Assembly (NCBI GenBank): GCA_023252115.1
Contig: JAHEXM010000089.1
Location: 1 to 6,975 of the forward strand
Length of the DNA stretch: 6,975 bases
From: Micrococcales bacterium
GTDB lineage: Bacteria; Actinomycetota; Actinomycetes; S36-B12; UBA10799
Reading direction: 5' to 3'
Shown here: one piece after another, positions 5,204 through 6,975 of the stretch
Layout: every line of letters starts with the position of its first letter
Numbering within the stretch: the stretch's first letter is position 1
Translations under genes and position numbers: made by a program
The notes under the pieces: generated by a model
Told to the model about the DNA's origin: nothing
Databases searched by the model: none
What the model saw: the letters and a program-made list of their open reading frames with translations, nothing else

Positions 5204-6384
5204 CCAACGCTAACGCCATGCGTCGCCTTCTTTCCCGCTGCTACGGCAGATGCGACTTCGTTGTCGGTCAGTGCATAGGCAGTTTGAGGATCGGCAGCAG
5301 CTTGCGCAAAGACGACTCCGTACACCGAACCGTTCGGTGCCAACAATGGACCGCCGGAGTTACCCGGCCGAGCAGTACCGCGCAGCGAATAGATCTCCCG
5401 TGCCACACCTGGATTGCCGTAGATATCCGTCCCCTTCGCAAGCTGCGACGAGATGACTCCGCGGATACGGGCCGCTGTGGCAGTCATCGGGCCGCCGCCC
5501 GGGTAGCCGGCGATAATTGCGTCGTCTCCGCGGGCCCCGGTTGCAGCCATTGACAGCACCGGCTTATGCAGATCCGGTACGTCCAACACTGCAACATCTA
5601 CCCGCGAGTCGAAGTAAACGGTGGTTGCCTCTAACGCCTCGCGCACTCCTGGCACATGCACATTCGGATGCGGTACGCCGGCAACAACGTGGGCATTCGT
5701 TAGTACCCGATTTGGTGCGATAACAAATCCCGAGCCGGTGAAGGCTGACTCACACGACGGAGCGTTGCCTTCGACACGGACAACCGACTGTAACGCTGCC
5801 TGCACAGCAGGGTTCTTGACGACTGCAACAGTCGGTGCCTCGATTGGTGCTGGCGGCAGCACACCAAATCCGTCAAAAAGCTCCGGCAATCCTGAGTCAT
5901 TGACCAGGCCGCGCAAACCGCCAACGAAATCGCGGGCTTGGTTCGGCACCACCCTGTCAAGGTTGGCCAGCAACGTCGACCCACGTACTTCGGCTGCAAC
6001 AGTTGACGAAGGAAGGGCTGTTGCCGTTGACGCCAAAATCCAACCGATGACCGCCAGTGCCAACACATTGATGACGGCGCCACCCACGTGGTCCAACATG
6101 CGCGCTGGGTGCCAGGTGATCTTCTCGTTGAGCGACCGACCGAGTATCGACATACCGATTTGCCCGACGACCGCTAACCCCAAGACAAGTCCGACGGTCA
6201 AGGCAAGTCCAGCCGGCCCGTGCACATTCAGTTGGCCAAGGATCAGCGGCGCCAGGAACGCACCAAGCAAGCCACCGCCCAGAAACCCGATAAACGACAG
6301 CGTGGCGCCAACGAAACCTTGGCGCCAACCCGACCAGGCGAACGCGATGACCGCGCCCACCACAATCAGGTCGACGATGTTCAC
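5188..6384 (-). CDS. marP: MarP-type membrane-anchored periplasmic serine protease
   Basis: The protein has 398 residues; M. tuberculosis MarP has about 397. Residues 1-125 hold about four hydrophobic helices of the CvpA (colicin V production) type, with SGWRQGFVGA in the first loop. A linker (about 126-190) leads to an extracytoplasmic chymotrypsin-like domain (about 195-398). The triad is visible: His232 in TNAHVVAG, Asp263 in RVDVAVLDV, and Ser343 in RPGNSGGPL. Cys211 and Cys396, the only cysteines, match the pair whose disulfide holds mycobacterial MarP in its active form. In mycobacteria, MarP is required for acid resistance and cleaves the peptidoglycan hydrolase RipA, so a role in envelope and pH stress is expected. 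The GTG start overlaps the TGA of the upstream Nudix gene (GTGA), implying coupled translation. All key residues are intact. Confidence 0.95.
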   Translation of the reverse strand: MNIVDLIVVGAVIAFAWSGWRQGFVGATLSFIGFLGGGLLGAFLAPLILGQLNVHGPAGLALTVGLVLGLAVVGQIGMSILGRSLNEKITWHPARMLDHVGGAVINVLALAVIGWILASTATALPSSTVAAEVRGSTLLANLDRVVPNQARDFVGGLRGLVNDSGLPELFDGFGVLPPAPIEAPTVAVVKNPAVQAALQSVVRVEGNAPSCESAFTGSGFVIAPNRVLTNAHVVAGVPHPNVHVPGVREALEATTVYFDSRVDVAVLDVPDLHKPVLSMAATGARGDDAIIAGYPGGGPMTATAARIRGVISSQLAKGTDIYGNPGVAREIYSLRGTARPGNSGGPLLAPNGSVYGVVFAQAAADPQTAYALTDNEVASAVAAGKKATHGVSVGRCSK

Positions 6385-6395
6385 GGATTTACCCC
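6381..6395 (-). promoter_or_regulatory. GTGA stop/start overlap with weak ribosome-binding site
   Basis: The Nudix TGA (6383-6381) and the marP GTG (6384-6382) share bases in a GTGA overlap. A GGGG at 6395-6392, seven bases before the GTG, is the only Shine-Dalgarno-like sequence and is weak. marP translation therefore probably depends on ribosomes ending the Nudix gene, which supports this GTG as the true start and one transcript for both genes. Confidence 0.6.
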
Positions 6396-6975
6396 AGTCT
6401 CGAGTGGATTACGCCATCCATCATCGATTGCCACGATGCGGCCAGGTTCCCAGGGTCGCTCCCAGCCAGCAATCGCAATTAGGCGCGAGAGCACCATGCC
6501 AGTAAATCCCCAGACCAACATTCCCCTGACTTCAAAACCTGGACCGACATATCCGGATGGATGCTGGACGCGAACTCGGCGACCCGGGTCAGCTAATTCG
6601 GCGATTGGCACCCGGTGAACGGCAGCCACTTCAGCGGGTTGCCCGACCTCTACTTCGGATGGTTCATGCCAATAAGCAAGGACTGGTGTCACGACAAATC
6701 CAGATGGTGGCAGCCACAACCCCGGAAGTTCGGCAAACACCGACACCCCAGCCGGATCAAGTGTGACTTCCTCATTGGCTTCTCGTAAGGCGGCGGCAAC
6801 CGAGCTTTCGTCAGCAGGTTCAACCGCGCCGCCGGGGAATGCTGGTTGACCGGCGTGTGATCGCATGTCGGCTGCGCGTTGGATCAAAAGAACATCCGGT
6901 CCGTCGTCACCCTCACCAAACAGAACCAATACCGCCGACTGACGGCCAACGATGTCGTCAGGTTGCGTGTACCTC
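6381..6975 (-). CDS. Nudix hydrolase, CoA-pyrophosphatase type (5' end outside window)
   Basis: The frame stays open to the right edge, giving 197 residues in the window. The coding sequence includes RYTQPDDIVGRQSAVLVLFG before any usable start, so the true N-terminus lies outside. LLIQRAADMRSHAGQPAFPGG (6828-6890) is the CoA-pyrophosphatase (NudL/UPF0035) signature next to the Nudix box. The box itself (6759-6827) keeps the metal-binding REANEE but has Ala for the first Gly and Thr for the last Gly; NudL-type enzymes tolerate such changes. The enzyme is predicted to split CoA or oxidised CoA derivatives into 3',5'-ADP and phosphopantetheine, using Mg2+ or Mn2+, in the cytoplasm. It overlaps marP by four bases and probably shares its transcript. 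In M. tuberculosis the equivalent gene is Rv3672c. Substrate is inferred from family motifs only. Confidence 0.9.
   Translation of the reverse strand, partial: RYTQPDDIVGRQSAVLVLFGEGDDGPDVLLIQRAADMRSHAGQPAFPGGAVEPADESSVAAALREANEEVTLDPAGVSVFAELPGLWLPPSGFVVTPVLAYWHEPSEVEVGQPAEVAAVHRVPIAELADPGRRVRVQHPSGYVGPGFEVRGMLVWGFTGMVLSRLIAIAGWERPWEPGRIVAIDDGWRNPLETGVNP

Noticed and set aside
5199..5211. AGCGT / ACGCT inverted repeat with a 3-nt loop at the marP 3' end
   Set aside because: It is a short stem inside codons and competes with the longer 5183-5203 fold.
5621..6505. Long 294-codon open frame on the plus strand opposite marP
   Set aside because: It is rich in Pro, Thr and Ser with no recognisable domain, and it lies opposite a gene whose triad, cysteines and membrane segments are all intact. 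It is a shadow of marP codon usage.

Overview
The window looks like ordinary chromosome from an actinobacterium of moderate G+C (50-58% in sample lines counted by eye). The case rests on gene content and order: an acetyl-CoA synthetase, a Holin-X type membrane protein, an EphE-like alpha/beta hydrolase, and convergent to these a MarP-type membrane serine protease and a CoA-pyrophosphatase-type Nudix gene. As I recall it, Mycobacterium tuberculosis Rv3667 (acs), Rv3669, Rv3670 (ephE), Rv3671c (marP) and Rv3672c (Nudix) lie in the same order. I cannot name a genus. The moderate G+C argues against Streptomyces or Mycobacterium proper.

Layout. Bases 1-91 (minus) hold the first 30 codons of a gene leaving the left edge. 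A 71-bp divergent intergenic region follows. Four plus-strand genes come next: acs (163-2166), a K+/H+ antiporter with a C-terminal RCK-type domain (2227-3687), a small two-helix Holin-X protein (3774-4193), and the EphE-like protein (4252-5175). Two minus-strand genes converge on them: marP (5188-6384), overlapped by four bases (GTGA) by the end of a Nudix gene (6381-6975) that runs off the right edge. Coding density is very high. No intergenic stretch exceeds 90 bp, and I see no RNA gene, insertion sequence, prophage, CRISPR array or attachment site.

How the genes fit together. Acs makes acetyl-CoA from acetate, while the Nudix enzyme is predicted to break down CoA or its oxidised forms. 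The antiporter exports cations in exchange for protons, and MarP in mycobacteria is needed for acid resistance and processes cell-wall hydrolases in the periplasm. The Holin-X protein and the EphE-like protein are unassigned but travel with MarP, so a shared role in envelope or pH homeostasis is a reasonable hypothesis and no more than that.

The most notable point is that the EphE-like protein keeps the alpha/beta-hydrolase fold motifs, the oxyanion motif, an acid and a histidine, but has glycine where the catalytic nucleophile should be. I see no obvious new defence or mobile system here. Other leads are possible leaderless promoters, a pair of adjacent palindromes, and compact hairpins at gene junctions.
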